Part shown: piece after piece, positions 1-12,271 of the stretch | Position numbering within the stretch: the first letter of the stretch is position 1 | Layout: each line of letters starts with the position of its first letter | Notes under the pieces: model-generated | Told to the model about the DNA's origin: nothing | Database searches by the model: none | The model's input: the letters and a program-made list of their open reading frames with translations, nothing else | Program-made: the position numbers and the translations under genes | Assembly: GCF_018812025.1 (NCBI RefSeq) | Contig: NC_063054.1 | Location: forward strand, 34,165,396-34,229,395 | Direction: 5' to 3' | Origin: Megalobrama amblycephala | Taxonomy: Eukaryota; Chordata; Actinopteri; Cypriniformes; Xenocyprididae | DNA: 64,000 nt

Positions 1-255
1 CTGCACAGAGTCCTGACCTCAACCTGATAGAACACCTTTAGGATTAATTAGAGTGGAGACTGTGAGCCAGGCCTTCTCGACAACATCAGTGCCTGACCAA
101 CAAATGCGCCTCTAGAAGAATGGTCAAAAATTCCCATAAACACAGAAGAGTTGAGGCTGTAAAGCTGCAAAGGGTGGGCCAACTCCATATTAAACTCTAC
201 GGATTAAGAATGGGATGTCATTAAAGTTCATGTGCACGTAAAGGCAGGCGTCCCA
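1..255 (+). mobile_element. 3' relic of a Tc1/mariner-like transposon
   Basis: The plus strand still reads QSPDLNLIEHL, the catalytic-core signature around the second/third acidic residue of Tc1-type DDE transposases. The expected Trp after HL is a TAG stop, and further stops follow at once. Further on, EEWSKIP-like and KGWA-like traces match the Tc1 C-terminal tail. The segment ends with AGGCAGGCGTCCCAAAACTT, which resembles the usual Tc1 3' terminal region. The element enters from outside the window and is clearly dead. It abuts the satellite starting near 261. Family assignment rests on motif recognition, not alignment. Confidence 0.7.
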
Positions 256-260
256 AAACT

Positions 261-1174
<914 letters not shown>

Positions 1175-1183
1175 ATATATATA

Positions 1184-1710
1184 ACTGTGCAAAAGTCTTA
1201 GCCCACCACTAGCTTTTGTTGTTTAGCATTGTTTTAACGACCATATTTATTTTTGGTCTTTATTTTGATACAAACAGAAAATACTGGAAATATGTACACA
1301 ATGTACAAAAAAATCAGAACAAATGTACAAAAAAATCAGAACAAAATGGCTTCTTTAAGCAAAAAATCAGTATTTAGTGTGTTTAGTTCTTCCAGTTTTT
1401 CAAAGATGAAAATCTGAGAAACTTCTCATCATATTTTGAAAGTTTTCTTGGTCTTCAAGTACTTTTCCATTCCATTTAGGTTTTGAGAGCCTGTTTTCTG
1501 CTATTGCTCAAGTGTAAGGGGAGGTCACTAAATACTTACCACGTTAGCCTATAGAAGTCATTTTTATCCTTTTTATTTTTCTTCTGTTTTTTTAATACTG
1601 CCTACAAATTTCTTGTATGTTCTGGTTATATTCTAATAAAGAGACAATAATTATATAACATATACTATACTAAAACAACATCTAATGGTGGCCTAAGACT
1701 TTTGCACAGT
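1184..1710. mobile_element. Non-autonomous TIR element (MITE), Tc1-like termini
   Basis: Left end ACTGTGCAAAAGTCTTAG and right end CTAAGACTTTTGCACAGT are inverted complements of about 18 bp, extending imperfectly to the GCCCACC/GGTGGCC steps. TATA-rich flanks are compatible with TA target duplication. There is no coding capacity in the roughly 530 bp interior, which is AT-rich and carries two adjacent copies of a short AATGTACAAAAAAATCAG step. This is a typical teleost Tc1-derived miniature element; the family name is not assigned. Confidence 0.75.
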
Positions 1711-3424
1711 GCTGTATATATACTATAAATGTGTATGTAAATATAGTATAATAGTAAATACATGTATTGTTTGTTTATAAGTATGTATATACTGTAAAAA
1801 ATATTTATTATTTATTTCTACATGGCTTAAGTATGCAAATAAATAAACAAATTAATAAATGTATATGAATAATTAATTTACCAGTCCTTAAGAGACTTAC
1901 AATTATGGGGTATTATTTAGAATAATATGCAAATTTGGTTTCAGCCCTAGATTTTAGTATGCACGCCAGCACCTTGTTTAACACCCATCAGCACTAACAT
2001 TTATATTAGGGGTTTAATACTTAAAGGCACATAATGTTGCACTGTTCATTTTAAAGAAAAAAAGGCAACATTTTCCAGGAAAAAAAGATTATTCGCATTA
2101 AAGGCTGCTGCAAGAGTCTTGGCGACGAGCTCCCCGACCACCCTTTAATCACCAGGGGACTTTCTCTCAGAATGATTTAGCTCAGATTCCTGTAATTCGT
2201 TCATTTTGTGTCTGCTCTAACGAAAATCTTGCACGGCCCCCCTCTGGGCCGCACCTCGGTTCCTTTTCATTTTGCGCCGGTTCAGTGTTGAACGAATACG
2301 GTGGGGTAAAAAATGACCTGCTCTAGAGAAGTGCTGTTGAATATTTTATATGGTGCAGTGGATAACGTATGGGTATCGGTATTGGGGTGCTTAAGTTTGA
2401 AGTTGGGCCGCATCTGAATTAATAACCACCATGAAATGGCTTGACGAAGGCAGTTTTCTTTCCTGTGTGTTGATTAGGATCAGGCTTGTCTTTTTTTTTT
2501 TTTTGTAGTATAATATTATAGTAACCTTTAATTTACTTCAAATCTAAAATGATTTACTACTTTTGTTAACCAGAGGTAGGTGGTATTAGGAGGGAGGCGG
2601 GGCATTATCAATCTAGTGTGCATTTGATTGGATAAAAAGAGCAGGATGAGTCATCAATATTTTTTATTCCCTTTTTCCAGAGACTGTAAAATTATTTGCT
2701 GAAGTGAATTTTTTCATGTTTTAGGAGTACTAACATATACTGTAGATTACCCTTAAAGCTGACAGACATAGTCTAAAAGTCACAAAACTTGATTTAATGA
2801 GGTCTCAACAGTGTGATAAAGCCCAATACTAAGTCTTTATGATTTTCTAGTTTCTAGAATCCCAACTTGAAGCCCCTTTTCAAATGCACGTCTATGGGTT
2901 TTTTTTTTTTTTTTTTCATTTTAGCATTTGGCAGGCGAAAATTTGATTCCTTAGAACATGATAATGATCCCCTTGCGAGCGACCATCTTTCTAAAATCTC
3001 CTCTGAAGGCAGCCATATATTTTTATGCATACAGGACCCATTTATACTGTCAGGGGAAAATAGTGTGATGCTTGAAATATTTTCCAAAATGCTCAATTAA
3101 ACAATTGGATTTTATATATTTTTGTGCTGTAATCCAAAATAAATTAAATGTTTTTTAGAAAATAATTAAGAGCATATTTTTTTTCACAAGTAGAGTACTG
3201 TTAGAAAAATAAACCCGATATGCTTGGCGTTTTTAACAATAAATATAATTGCCTTGCAATGTCACTGGAAAATTACAACACAGTACAAACTATTCTTCAC
3301 AGTATGTATGTTGCAAGGAAGAAGAAAACATGCAGATTAGGTTTTACATCTTTCTTGGCAAGCACATTGTCAGATGGGTTCATTTGGGGTCTCTGTAGTA
3401 ACTTGTGTTTTTTGGCTCTCCCAG
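1711..3424 (+). other. atad2b intron, no further feature recognised
   Basis: AT-rich intronic sequence with homopolymer runs (T near 2491 and 2900). I checked both strands for exon-like reading frames and found only short frames without splice context. The stretch ends in a polypyrimidine tract and CAG acceptor directly before the exon at 3425. Confidence 0.6.
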
Positions 3425-3544
3425 CCTCTCAGACCACACCGCAGCCGCCCATCGCTCCGAGCGCCGTGGCAACCAGGAAGCCCGTGGGAGAGGAGGCGGG
3501 ATTAAGCAGTTCTCAGTGTGATGGAGTGGACAAGCACTGCAGCA
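3425..3544 (+). CDS. atad2b: atad2b coding exon (linker C-terminal to the bromodomain)
   Basis: This 120-nt internal exon begins after acceptor ...GGCTCTCCCAG and ends before donor GTGAGT. It starts in phase 1 and ends in phase 1, fitting exactly to the next exon at 35749. The peptide runs from SQTTPQPPIAPS through AVATRKPVGEEAG to VDKHCSS. In ATAD2B this low-complexity linker follows the bromodomain (a reader of acetylated histone H4) and precedes a basic RRK-rich stretch. The AAA+ ATPase and bromodomain exons are not in the window and must lie upstream. An in-frame extension to a weaker donor (AAG/GTCTCT after 3589) keeps the same phase and cannot be excluded. Weakly conserved on its own; the call rests on phase, splice sites and position. 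Confidence 0.75.
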
Positions 3545-4118
3545 GTGAGTACATGCAGAACACAACAGCCAACAATAGAGATTGTCAAGGTCTCTGCTCT
3601 CTGTGTGGCAGCTCTTAGGCTAGACTATTTCCAGGTGATCGAACAAGCTGTACTTTGACTCGGTGTGCTGAAACGAGCCTTACGTGGTCCGACACTTCTG
3701 CTAACAGCTCTGCCTGTGAAAGGAGTTTTCACAAGGGACAGTGTGATTGTCGACGGGTACTCTGCCGTTAAACTGCTGGCTGTCTTGAACCTCAATCAGA
3801 AGGCCATTGAGGGGTCACTGTGCTCCTGGTAGAAGTCCGTAGGTGCCTGAAGCCCCCATGTCACTTAAAACATTTGTTATAATAGATTGTTAGTAAGTAG
3901 AGCCAGATGGCATGACGTTATATACTATGCGACTGAATAAATGTCAGCTGATTGAGGTTATGCCATTTAAATAATACTTTACATATTAATGTTCTTATTT
4001 CATCTAATTTTTTTTTTTTTTTTTTTTTTTTTTATGGAACTTGATGGATACAAACCAAAAGACAACATTATTTTAATATATGTAAAAATGATTTTAATAT
4101 TTATAATTTTATTTTTTC

Positions 4119-4209
4119 TTCACGTGAAATCAAAATTGAGGAGGAGGTGCACTAAAGTCAAGCCCCACCCTCTATTATTTCTTATTAAATATTCTGTTTT
4201 ACTCTGAAA
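4119..4209 (+). repeat. Unclassified dispersed repeat fragment (GTGAAATCAAAATTGA family)
   Basis: Starts CACGTGAAATCAAAATTGAG and continues through a GGAGGAGGTGCACTAAAG step to TCTGTTTTACTCTGAAAT. Close relatives occur at 21456-21670 and, for the first part, at 34657-34690 and 35174-35200. It resumes after the hAT insertion at 4210-4407, showing that it is older than that insertion. No termini are recognised. Confidence 0.55.
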
Positions 4210-4407
4210 TAGTATCGCGTTCAATATCGATATGTATCGCCGTCGATATTGAACGCGATATTGTGTGGCTTATCAGTGATCTACGGCTCTGTCTATTAAA
4301 TGCCGCTCCATTTGAAAGCAGGTGATGGCGATTTAGCGGTAATCAGGGAACCGGCTTTACTGAAGAAATGCGCGTGACAAAAGCATTCGATACATTGCCC
4401 AGCCCTA
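4210..4407. mobile_element. hAT-like MITE with intact 8-bp TSD but missing left terminus
   Basis: Flanked by the direct repeat CTCTGAAA at 4202-4209 and 4408-4415 (8/8 match), the hAT target-duplication length. The right end GCCCAGCCCTA and the interior (GGTGATGGCGATTTAGCGGT, AATCAGGGAACCGGCTTTAC) match the 343-bp palindromic element at 44677-45019. The left end is only TAG followed directly by the central part of that element, so nearly the entire left arm is gone while the duplication is untouched. It sits inside the repeat described at 4119. Confidence 0.85.
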
Positions 4408-4429
4408 CTCTGAAATATGGAACAATACT

Positions 4430-5400
4430 TTAAAGGTGCCCTAGAACTTTTTTTAAAAAGATGTAATATAAGTCTAAGGTGTCCCCTGAATGTATCTGTG
4501 AAGTTTCAGCTCAAAATACCCCATAGATTTTTTTTTTAATTCATTTTTTTAACTGCCTATTTTGGGGCATCATTATAAATGAGCCGATTCAGGGCTACTG
4601 GCCCTTTAATTCTCGTGCTCCACACCCACGGAGCTCGCGCTTGCCTTGAACAGTGCATAAACAAAGTTTACACAGCTAATATAACCCTCAAATGGATCTT
4701 TACAAAGTGTTTGTCATGCATGCGGCATGCATGCGTCGGATTATGTGAGTATTGTATACTGTTATATTGTTTACATTTGATTCTGAATGAATTTGAGGCT
4801 GTGCTCCGTGGCTAAAGGCTAATGCTACACTGTTGGAGAGATTTATAAAGAATGAAGTTGTGTTTATGCATTATACAGACTGCAAGTGTTTAAAAATGAA
4901 AATAGCGACGGCTCTTGTCTCCGTGAATACAGTAAGAAACGATGGTAACTTTAACCACATTTAACAGTACATTAGCAACATGCTAACGAAACATTTAGAA
5001 AGACAATTTACAAATATCACTAAAAATATCATGATATCATGGATCATGTCAGTTATTATTGCTCCATCTGCCATTTTCGCTATTGTTCTTGCTTGCTTAC
5101 CTAGTCTGTTGATTCACCTGTGCAGATCCAGACATTACTGCCTGCCCTTGCCTAATGCCTTTCATAATGTTGGGAACATGGGCTGGCATATTCAAATATT
5201 GGGGCGTACACCCCGACTGTTACGAATCAGTCTGTGTTATGTTGAGATTCGCCTGTTCTTCGGAGGTCTTTTAAACAAATGAGATTTATATAAGAAGGAG
5301 GAAACAATGGAGTTTGAGACTCACTGTATGTCATTCCCATGTACTGAACTCTTGTTATTTGACTATGCCAATTCAGTTTTTCATTTGATGGCACCTTTAA
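4430..5400. mobile_element. TTAA-flanked foldback element, 'AAAGGTGCC' family
   Basis: About 970 bp bounded by TTAAAGGTGCC on the left and GGCACCTTTAA on the right, each including the TTAA target. A second copy in the opposite orientation lies at 49737-50709 and is recognisable along most of its length (for example AAGATGTAATATAAGTCTAA and AGCTCAAAATACCCCATAGA). No protein is encoded. TTAA target choice is known for piggyBac-type transposases, so mobilisation by one is a reasonable inference. Confidence 0.85.
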
Positions 5401-5439
5401 AATACTAACAGTAATGTGCTAAAATACTTTAAAATATTA

Positions 5440-5830
5440 ATGTGAAAATTAAAAAAAAAAAAATTGACATGAGATAATCAATACTGTATTGTGAGGGGAA
5501 ATGTATTTATTATTAACTTTATGGGTGCATAAACTTTTTTTTTTTTTTGCATTTTTTGCAAAGATTATTTTAATATATGTAAAATAGTTTGAATGTTTTT
5601 TTTTTTACATTTTTTTTTTTCCCCCTTGAAATATCAATGTGAAATATTTTACTAATTCTTGACATGAGATTACCAATACAGTATTGTGAGGGGAATTTAA
5701 TTATTAAATGTATTATTTATATATGGAACTCAATTGACGCAAACCAAAAAATGAGATGATTTTACTATATGTAAATGTTTATTTATTTCCAGCATTATTT
5801 CCAATATTTATGAATTTCCAGCAGAAATAA
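5440..5830 (+). repeat. Local AT-rich tandem duplication
   Basis: GACATGAGATAATCAATACT (5466) and GACATGAGATTACCAATACA (5661), each followed by GTATTGTGAGGGGAA, show a duplicated segment of roughly 195 bp. ATGGAACT..GA(T/C)GCAAACCAAA steps at about 4035 and 5722 suggest a third, older unit now split by the insertions at 4210 and 4430. Long T runs separate the units. Confidence 0.6.
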
Positions 5831-7033
5831 TTATATAATAAAATATTTTTTACTGCCCCATAAAATTCATTTTACCATGATTTCACACTATCTATTGAAT
5901 GGTTTGAGATTCCTCTATTGTTTTCTCATTGTTTATCAAACTCCTAATGAATTTGCTTACAGATAGGACTCATTTTTGTGAGTGCCATGTGTAATCTCAT
6001 CAGTTTTGCAAAAAACATTTGCATACCTGAATGAAAGCAAAACTCTCTCCAGTTGTTTTTGTGCTTCATTGTCAAATATAGTAGATACTTTATTGCCTTA
6101 ATGCAGCTTGTTTGTTTCCACTATGGCTTTTATAAGTTAATTTAAGTTCATTTAACAGTTTGGCATCTGTCTGGAAGGCTGTTCTGGAAACACAGCACAA
6201 AAGCTTTTTGTTCAGTAAGTTTGCAGTAAGTTTGCTGTCTAATAAATGTTTAGCTATAACTTTCTCAAGTAATCGATTTAGAGTACCAAAAAAACAACAA
6301 CTGACATGATGTTTGTCAGTAAACAATCTCTCATAACACCCTACATGTTTCCTGTGGTTGTTGAAAACCTTCTAAAGTTTGATTTCCATGGTCAAACAGT
6401 TTTAAAAGGTCATTGAAAAGTAATTGGAAATTCTGTGTGTATATATTTATTTTCTACTTGTCAGTTAGAAACTATTTCTTGTTTTCAGACAATGTACAAA
6501 CATGTCCAATCAGTGTTGTCCTGTAGTCCCTCTGCTATTGATATGCACGAGAGTGAATCAGCCAGGATTTACGCAGGTGTTGCGACCGTAACGCCGCAGC
6601 GTCTCCCAGAACAGAACATTTCCCAGCATCAGAGGAATGCCCTCTGGTTGCACTCGTGGTCGTGGGATGCTTCCACATTCACTTTGGGAGATTAATTAGC
6701 AGCTATCTCAAATATAGTGGATCTCATTTTGACTAGTGTAAACTTGCTACAGAAAGGATCGGTCATTGGTTGTTTATTTTTAGATTGTGTTTTTTGGGTG
6801 TTAATCTTTTATTCAGGAATCAACCCAGACTTGATATTGTATTATAGATATCTGGATCATGATGCAAATCATAATATTGTGGTTGGTTCTTTAGTATATA
6901 GTATCAGATCTGTGATTATATTACAGCCTTTTACTCGCTTGTTTCGTCTGCATGGTTATATATTTTTTTTTTTAGCTCGTTTTGAGTTTGGATTTAATTT
7001 ATTAGAAATGATTGAGTGTGCATTGTCAAGTGA
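5831..7033 (+). other. atad2b intron, nothing recognised
   Basis: AT-rich sequence without exon-like frames, splice-bounded or otherwise. It contains short open frames on both strands that lack codon bias and splice context. No transposon termini were recognised. Confidence 0.5.
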
Positions 7034-7412
7034 GTACCATTCAAAAGTTTGAGGTCAGTAAGATACTTTTTGAAAGAAATTAATACTTTTATTCAGCAAG
7101 GATGCATTAAATTATTCAAAAGTGCAAGAGATCTTTAATGTTTTAAAAAAGATTTCCATTTCAAACAAATGCTGTGCTTTTGAACTTTGCATTTATCGAA
7201 GAATCCTGAAAAAGAAAATGTAACAGTTTTCAACAAAGAAATGTTTCTTGAGCAGCAAATCAGCATATTAGAATGATTTCTGAAGGATCATGTGACACTG
7301 AAGACTGGAGTAATGATGCTGAAAATTCAGCACAGGAATAAATTACATTTTAACTTATAATACACATAGAAAACAGTTAAATTGTAATAATATTTCACAA
7401 TATTACTGTTTT
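7034..7412 (+). repeat. Teleost interspersed repeat (CCATTCAAAAGTTTGAGGTC type)
   Basis: I recognise the sequence run of a repeat very common in fish genomes: TTCAAAAGTTTGAGGTCAGT, then TTTTATTCAGCAAGGATGCA, TTCTGAAGGATCATGTGACA, CTGAAGACTGGAGTAATGAT and a tail with ATATTTCACAATATTACTGT. A second, partial copy in the same order (tail part only) is at 51760-51899. It has no coding capacity. The class is left open. Confidence 0.75.
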
Positions 7413-9710
7413 ACTATATTTTTAAAGACATTTTTACCTACCCTAAATGTTTTATACATTTCTCTAGTTATACACAGATTTAAAGTAGTTCATTGGTTTA
7501 AAAATTATGTCTAAGCATTTAACATTTTTTGAACATTTAAATATAGTATGTAATGGCACCAAACTCTTTTCATATTTCTGTCCTGCACTTCCTCATCTTG
7601 CCACAAGATGTCGTATGTTTCTCTGATTATCTTACGGTCTCTGTCTAGAACCGTACTGTATAACAGCTCAAAGGAAAAGAAACACATAGAATGATTACAT
7701 CCTTGAGAGATGAGAAGGTGGCTGTTAGGTGCAATAAACACCTCAGGATGAGATGGGCACGGTCCTGTCTGCCTGTGTTATATTTCTTGCTTGTGAACAT
7801 GAGGTGAGTGAGCACAAGCTCAAGCTTTCAGCTCCTAAGAGGTTGTTAAGCATTTCATCTACTTTCCATCTGTTTTGCCCAACAACAAACACTAATTTGA
7901 GGAAAAGATTCCTTAAATTAGCCTTATCCCTCTAGTGATTAGTTTTATCTTTGATGCTGTCAGAAAAAGCCATTAGTAGTGTTTTTCTCCTCCTTTTATC
8001 TGGCTTGATGGTATTTACTGATTCTGGGCTCAGTTGACAATTTAATCTGAAAAGAAAATTGATCCAAGGATCATCTCTCTTTTTTTTGTGCTTTAAGTTA
8101 TTCTTAAATTCAATCTAAATGCTTGCCTATTGATACATTTTGTACCTTTGTCCTTGAGTCATAGTGAACTGGCAGCAACAAAAACAGTGAGAGGATGGCA
8201 AGGAAATAGATGCCTGTTTAACATTGTGTCTTCCTTCAAATCTTCTACATGATCATGGCAGGTCTATATGACGCTAGGAACTTCTGGGTATTTGTGAGAA
8301 GATGCTATATTGAAGTCAGCATATTCCAGGTCTCCTGAAGTCATGTCAGAGTCATATTTCACCTCAAAGTATTAAATTATAGTCTGTATTGAGAAATCTT
8401 TTTTTTTTTTTTTGCATGGTGACATTATTTTTATGACAATTAAGCATTAAATAGCATTAAATATTAAACAATAACTTATTGGAGAAATCAACCAAAATAA
8501 GTTTTTTTTTTTGGTCTCTTGCTCTGGATCAACCAGTTCATATATATTAGGGGTACACAATCATACTGAAAAGTTTTGGTGTGTCCCCCAATTGTATGCA
8601 TGTGTTAACCGTTGCTCATGCGGAACATAATGTCAAAGTGTTTCCCCCTGGGATGGGAAAATATTGTTTATATTGGTATATTTTGATGTTGCAAACACAT
8701 ATGAAAAGAAAAATTATGAAGGACACGATAAGTGCTTTGTTTTAAGACTAATATTATGTTATATATTAGCTTCAGACTAAATCATAAACCTACATAGTTC
8801 GCCTTACAGTCAGATTTGTGTGTTGTTTAATGTGTTTAAGATACATTTTCCTCAACTTGCATCTTACGGTTGTATACTTACCTATAAATGTTTACTTACT
8901 ATGGAAATATTTCCATTTTCACATAAAGGAATATTCTGACAGGAAGGGAGTCTACATTTAACTTCAGTGAACGAGTGCTAGTGTGTGCATGTGCGTCAAA
9001 CAGATGGAGCGGATAAGAATGGGAGTACAATAATTCTAACTTTGTTCTAAAAAAAGTGTAAGGAATTCAAATCTCTTCCCTCAATTACAACAGCAGCATT
9101 TACTGCATTGTATGTTGGCGCCATTCAAAGACAGACATAGTTTGTTCAGTAAACCACTGTTTATTAAAAGAAAAATACTTTAAACCCGAGGTATGTAACG
9201 AACAAATGTAACGTTATATAATATATATAGATAGATATTTTTCGCTCTAGAATTTAGTGTGAAATATGTCCTGGACATGTTCTTGACAGACTTTTGGGGA
9301 TAAAACCTTGTGGTAATACTGCGTGCTCCTGTGAAACTAGATGTCCTATATTTAAAATAATTGAATTTGTAGGTGTAAATGTTAGTACCCAAAGCAATAT
9401 GACTGGAGAGATGACAAATGAACCATCAGATTCAGAAGCCTCAGCAGTCTTGTACCAACAATGAAGATCACAGACAAGAACAAAGAGAGACATGTTTCCG
9501 CTGTGGTCCGCTATTGTCCCGGTGATGAGTCAGCCGCCCAGCACAAACTCATGGAGACGGCAAAACTAAGCAGTTCTATTATCAAGGTCTTTTATGGGAT
9601 AGCAGAAGGGATATTTAATCCCTGAGGCTGTCTAGAGCTGCTCGCTTTTCTTGCTTATCCTCACTGTTATCTGATGCCGAAGGTTGTGAACCGTTGCCCA
9701 TGCTCTAAAT
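7413..9710 (+). other. atad2b intron, no gene recognised
   Basis: Unique-looking AT-rich intron with T runs near 8400 and 8503. A TAGGGGTACACAATCATACT step at 8549 resembles a hAT-type left end, but no partner terminus or duplication was found. A GC-richer patch at about 9490-9720 has no reading frame. Confidence 0.45.
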
Positions 9711-9795
9711 CAGTGGCTTTCAACTGGTTTTGCTTCAGGACCCAGATTTTACTTTGAACATCAAGTGGTGACCCAATACAGTACCAAGTTTTTTT
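9711..9795 (+). mobile_element. Terminal fragment of a hAT-like element
   Basis: CAGTGGCTTTCAACTGGTTT, followed by GCTTCAGGACCCAGA and GTGGTGACCCAA, resembles the CAGTGGTTCTCAACTGG terminus common to many vertebrate hAT elements. The opposite terminus was not located, so this is a fragment or a diverged copy. Confidence 0.45.
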
Positions 9796-11069
9796 TGTTG
9801 TTGTTTTTGTACAACTAAACATCAAAATGTTAATATTCCCATTAACTACAGAAACCCAACAATATGCAAAAATGTTAATATAATTATTTATGTTTTGTAC
9901 ATAATTGTGAATAAATAGGAAATAATATATTCAACCGTTTTGATTTCCTATACCTAACACATCACATTTAAAGTATTCTGGGTCTTTTATTTCTTGAATG
10001 GTTATTAAGAATGAGAAAGATGTCACACAACCTGTCCATGATGACATTTGTCTAATTTGTCTTTAACGCACAGCCTTTGACATCAACATCATAGAAAATG
10101 GGACGTGTTTTCTCAGTTTATATGAAGATGTATTTGGGTAAAGCTCACACAAATGGAAAACACGTTTTATACACACTAACAGTGTTCAGACATGCATAGC
10201 ACATTCAGGAAGCCGCAACCGCAGTCCAACAGATGCTCTCCTGAGCTGGAGAAGTTCAAATATGTTTTTATCGCTGGGATGTCCTGCTGTCTGATGTGAC
10301 TGTGTCCTTGTCAGAATTTAGCACTCACTTGGAACTTTGTCATAGCCTAAGTGTTGTACTTATCATGACAATATGTGGTGATCAAAAGCAAGACAGCGTT
10401 TTTTTTTTTTTTTTTGCTTTTTCCTTTTTCAACCATACCCTGCCTGAACTGCACAGTCTGGAGTTTGGTGTGTATTCAAACAGATGGTTTTGAAAAAACT
10501 GGTCTTTTTAGCTTGGCAACGGCTCAGTGAAAATTGTAGAAGCTTCACTGTTGAACATACTGAACACTTGATACTGGTAGGGAGTAATTTTTAAAGTTCA
10601 GATTCAGAGCAGATGTAAAAGTAATATTGCAATGTTTTTTAGCTCTTGGTCTTTAACTTTTGCAGATGTCTCATTCTCCCGTTTACTTTCAGATATTTAG
10701 GAAAAAATTTTTAAAGCATGAAAATACATAATGAGCACTGATGTTCTGTACATAATCTATTTCATTAAATAGTGCATTAAAAGACTTATTATAGTTACAT
10801 TCATACTTATAATATTTAGAATAATAAGCTATGAGAGGACGAGCATTTATTTATTTTTTTATTTTCATGGTAAGGCCCATAGATTCACTTATTATGAGTG
10901 TCATTTAATCTTACTGAATAAGACCAGCTAATATGATGATATTAAAACCTGGCATTATGCTCCACTGGTAAATACATAGAGGTGCTTGAATTGTAATGTT
11001 AAAGTATGTAGTAAACCAACACAAAGGTTGCAGATTGAGACTTCAGTAGTAACTGGACTCTTGTAGTCA
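9796..11069 (+). other. atad2b intron, nothing recognised
   Basis: AT-rich intron with a T run near 10400 and no supported gene or element. Confidence 0.5.
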
Positions 11070-11185
11070 CTGTGGAATAACTGTGCCCGTGAGTAAAGCA
11101 CTTAACCCCAGATTGCTCCAGCGGGACTGGCCCTGCAATTAGTGTGCTGGAAGTCGCTTTGCAGTGTTTGCTAAATGGCAAGCAA
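11070..11185 (+). repeat. SINE 3'-part (HE1/V-SINE-like core and tail)
   Basis: TGTGCCCGTGAGTAAAGCAC, then TTAACCCCAGATTGCTCCAG, GGGACTGGCCCTG, AAGTCGCTTTGCAGTGTTTG and CTAAATGGCAAGCA follow the conserved central and 3' part of fish tRNA-derived SINEs of the HE1/V-SINE type (AAGGCACTTAACCCCAG, GTCGCTTTGGATAAAAGCG, CTGCTAAATG). The tRNA-like head is diverged or missing. Confidence 0.7.
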
Positions 11186-11460
11186 CTAATTTGTGCCCAA
11201 GGCTGCGTTTAACTTCCCTCGTAGAAAATCATTGCTGGGGATAAATGTGAAACATTGTTTTATATTAAACTGTCATTGTCTTGTGCACAAATTGTGTTTG
11301 CTGTATTGAATGAAAGAACATTTGCATTTCATTGGTTGCCCAAGGATTTACAAGTTTTTTTTAGAGTGATTTTCAAATATTATCAAGTTAAACTTTGGAA
11401 GAAGTCTATATGGAAGATTTAAGTACTTTTGAAATCCTACAAATGTGGGGCATGGGGACA

Positions 11461-11468
<8 letters not shown>

Positions 11469-11526
<58 letters not shown>
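11469..11526. repeat. (AT)n microsatellite
   Basis: Uninterrupted TA dinucleotide run of about 58 bp followed by imperfect TATTTATATT steps. The YIYI frames across it are artefacts. Confidence 0.97.
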
Positions 11527-11536
<10 letters not shown>

Positions 11537-12005
11537 TTATATTTATTTATTTTATTTTTTCTTTTACCATTGTGCATCAATTTAAAAAATTTTACTCTGA
11601 AGTCCAGGGAGGACAAAAATATCATAAAAAATTGAATGTTGAATTAAAATCTTTAATTTTAAAGAAGACCCTAGGCCAATTTTTGTTGAAGTAAAAAATC
11701 AAAAGTTAAAAAAATTGGAAAAAAATTATAGATGTTTAAGTTTATGAAAATGATTTATTAAAATGATTTATTAAAATGATTTAATAAAATTTTTATATAA
11801 AATACATTTAATAAAACATTTTGAACTCAAAAACTGCTAAAAAATCAAAGCCATAAATCTAAATAAGCTGTTTTCCAAATTTGAGGTTGATATCTCAAAA
11901 AATTAGCTTTCAGTAAGATTTTGTTTGGGCGCAGTACCAAATTTTTCCCATTAGATGCCAGCAAAGCTCCACTTGACTTATTCACGATACAGCACAGCCT
12001 CTCAT

Positions 12006-12266
12006 TGTTACGGCTGAGGTTGTGGCAGAGATGAGGCATACACAGACTTCCACAACGTGGGGTATTTATTCAATGAAAGGAGTAGAACACAACCAAAGCA
12101 CACTAACTTAACAATAAGAACAGACAAGGGAGTGCAGGGAGTGAGTCCATTATAAAGGGTGTGCAGATGATGAGTGATGATGGGGAGATGAAGAGGAAGT
12201 GGGTGCAGGTGATGACACAGGGAGGATGATGGGAAATGGAGTCCATGAACAAAGGGAACTGTGACA
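12006..12266 (-). mobile_element. Solo LTR of a retrotransposon, with 5-bp TSD
   Basis: Read on the minus strand, the 261-bp unit begins TGTCACAGTTCCC and ends GCCGTAACA (TG...CA borders). It contains a TATAATGG box and, further downstream, GAATAAATACC as poly(A) signal, in the order expected of U3-R-U5. The flanking direct repeat CTCAT (12001-12005 and 12267-12271) is a perfect 5-bp target duplication. There is no internal gag-pol and no second LTR, so this is a recombined solo LTR. A Ty3/Gypsy-like origin is likely from the duplication length but unproven. Confidence 0.85.
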
Positions 12267-12271
12267 CTCAT

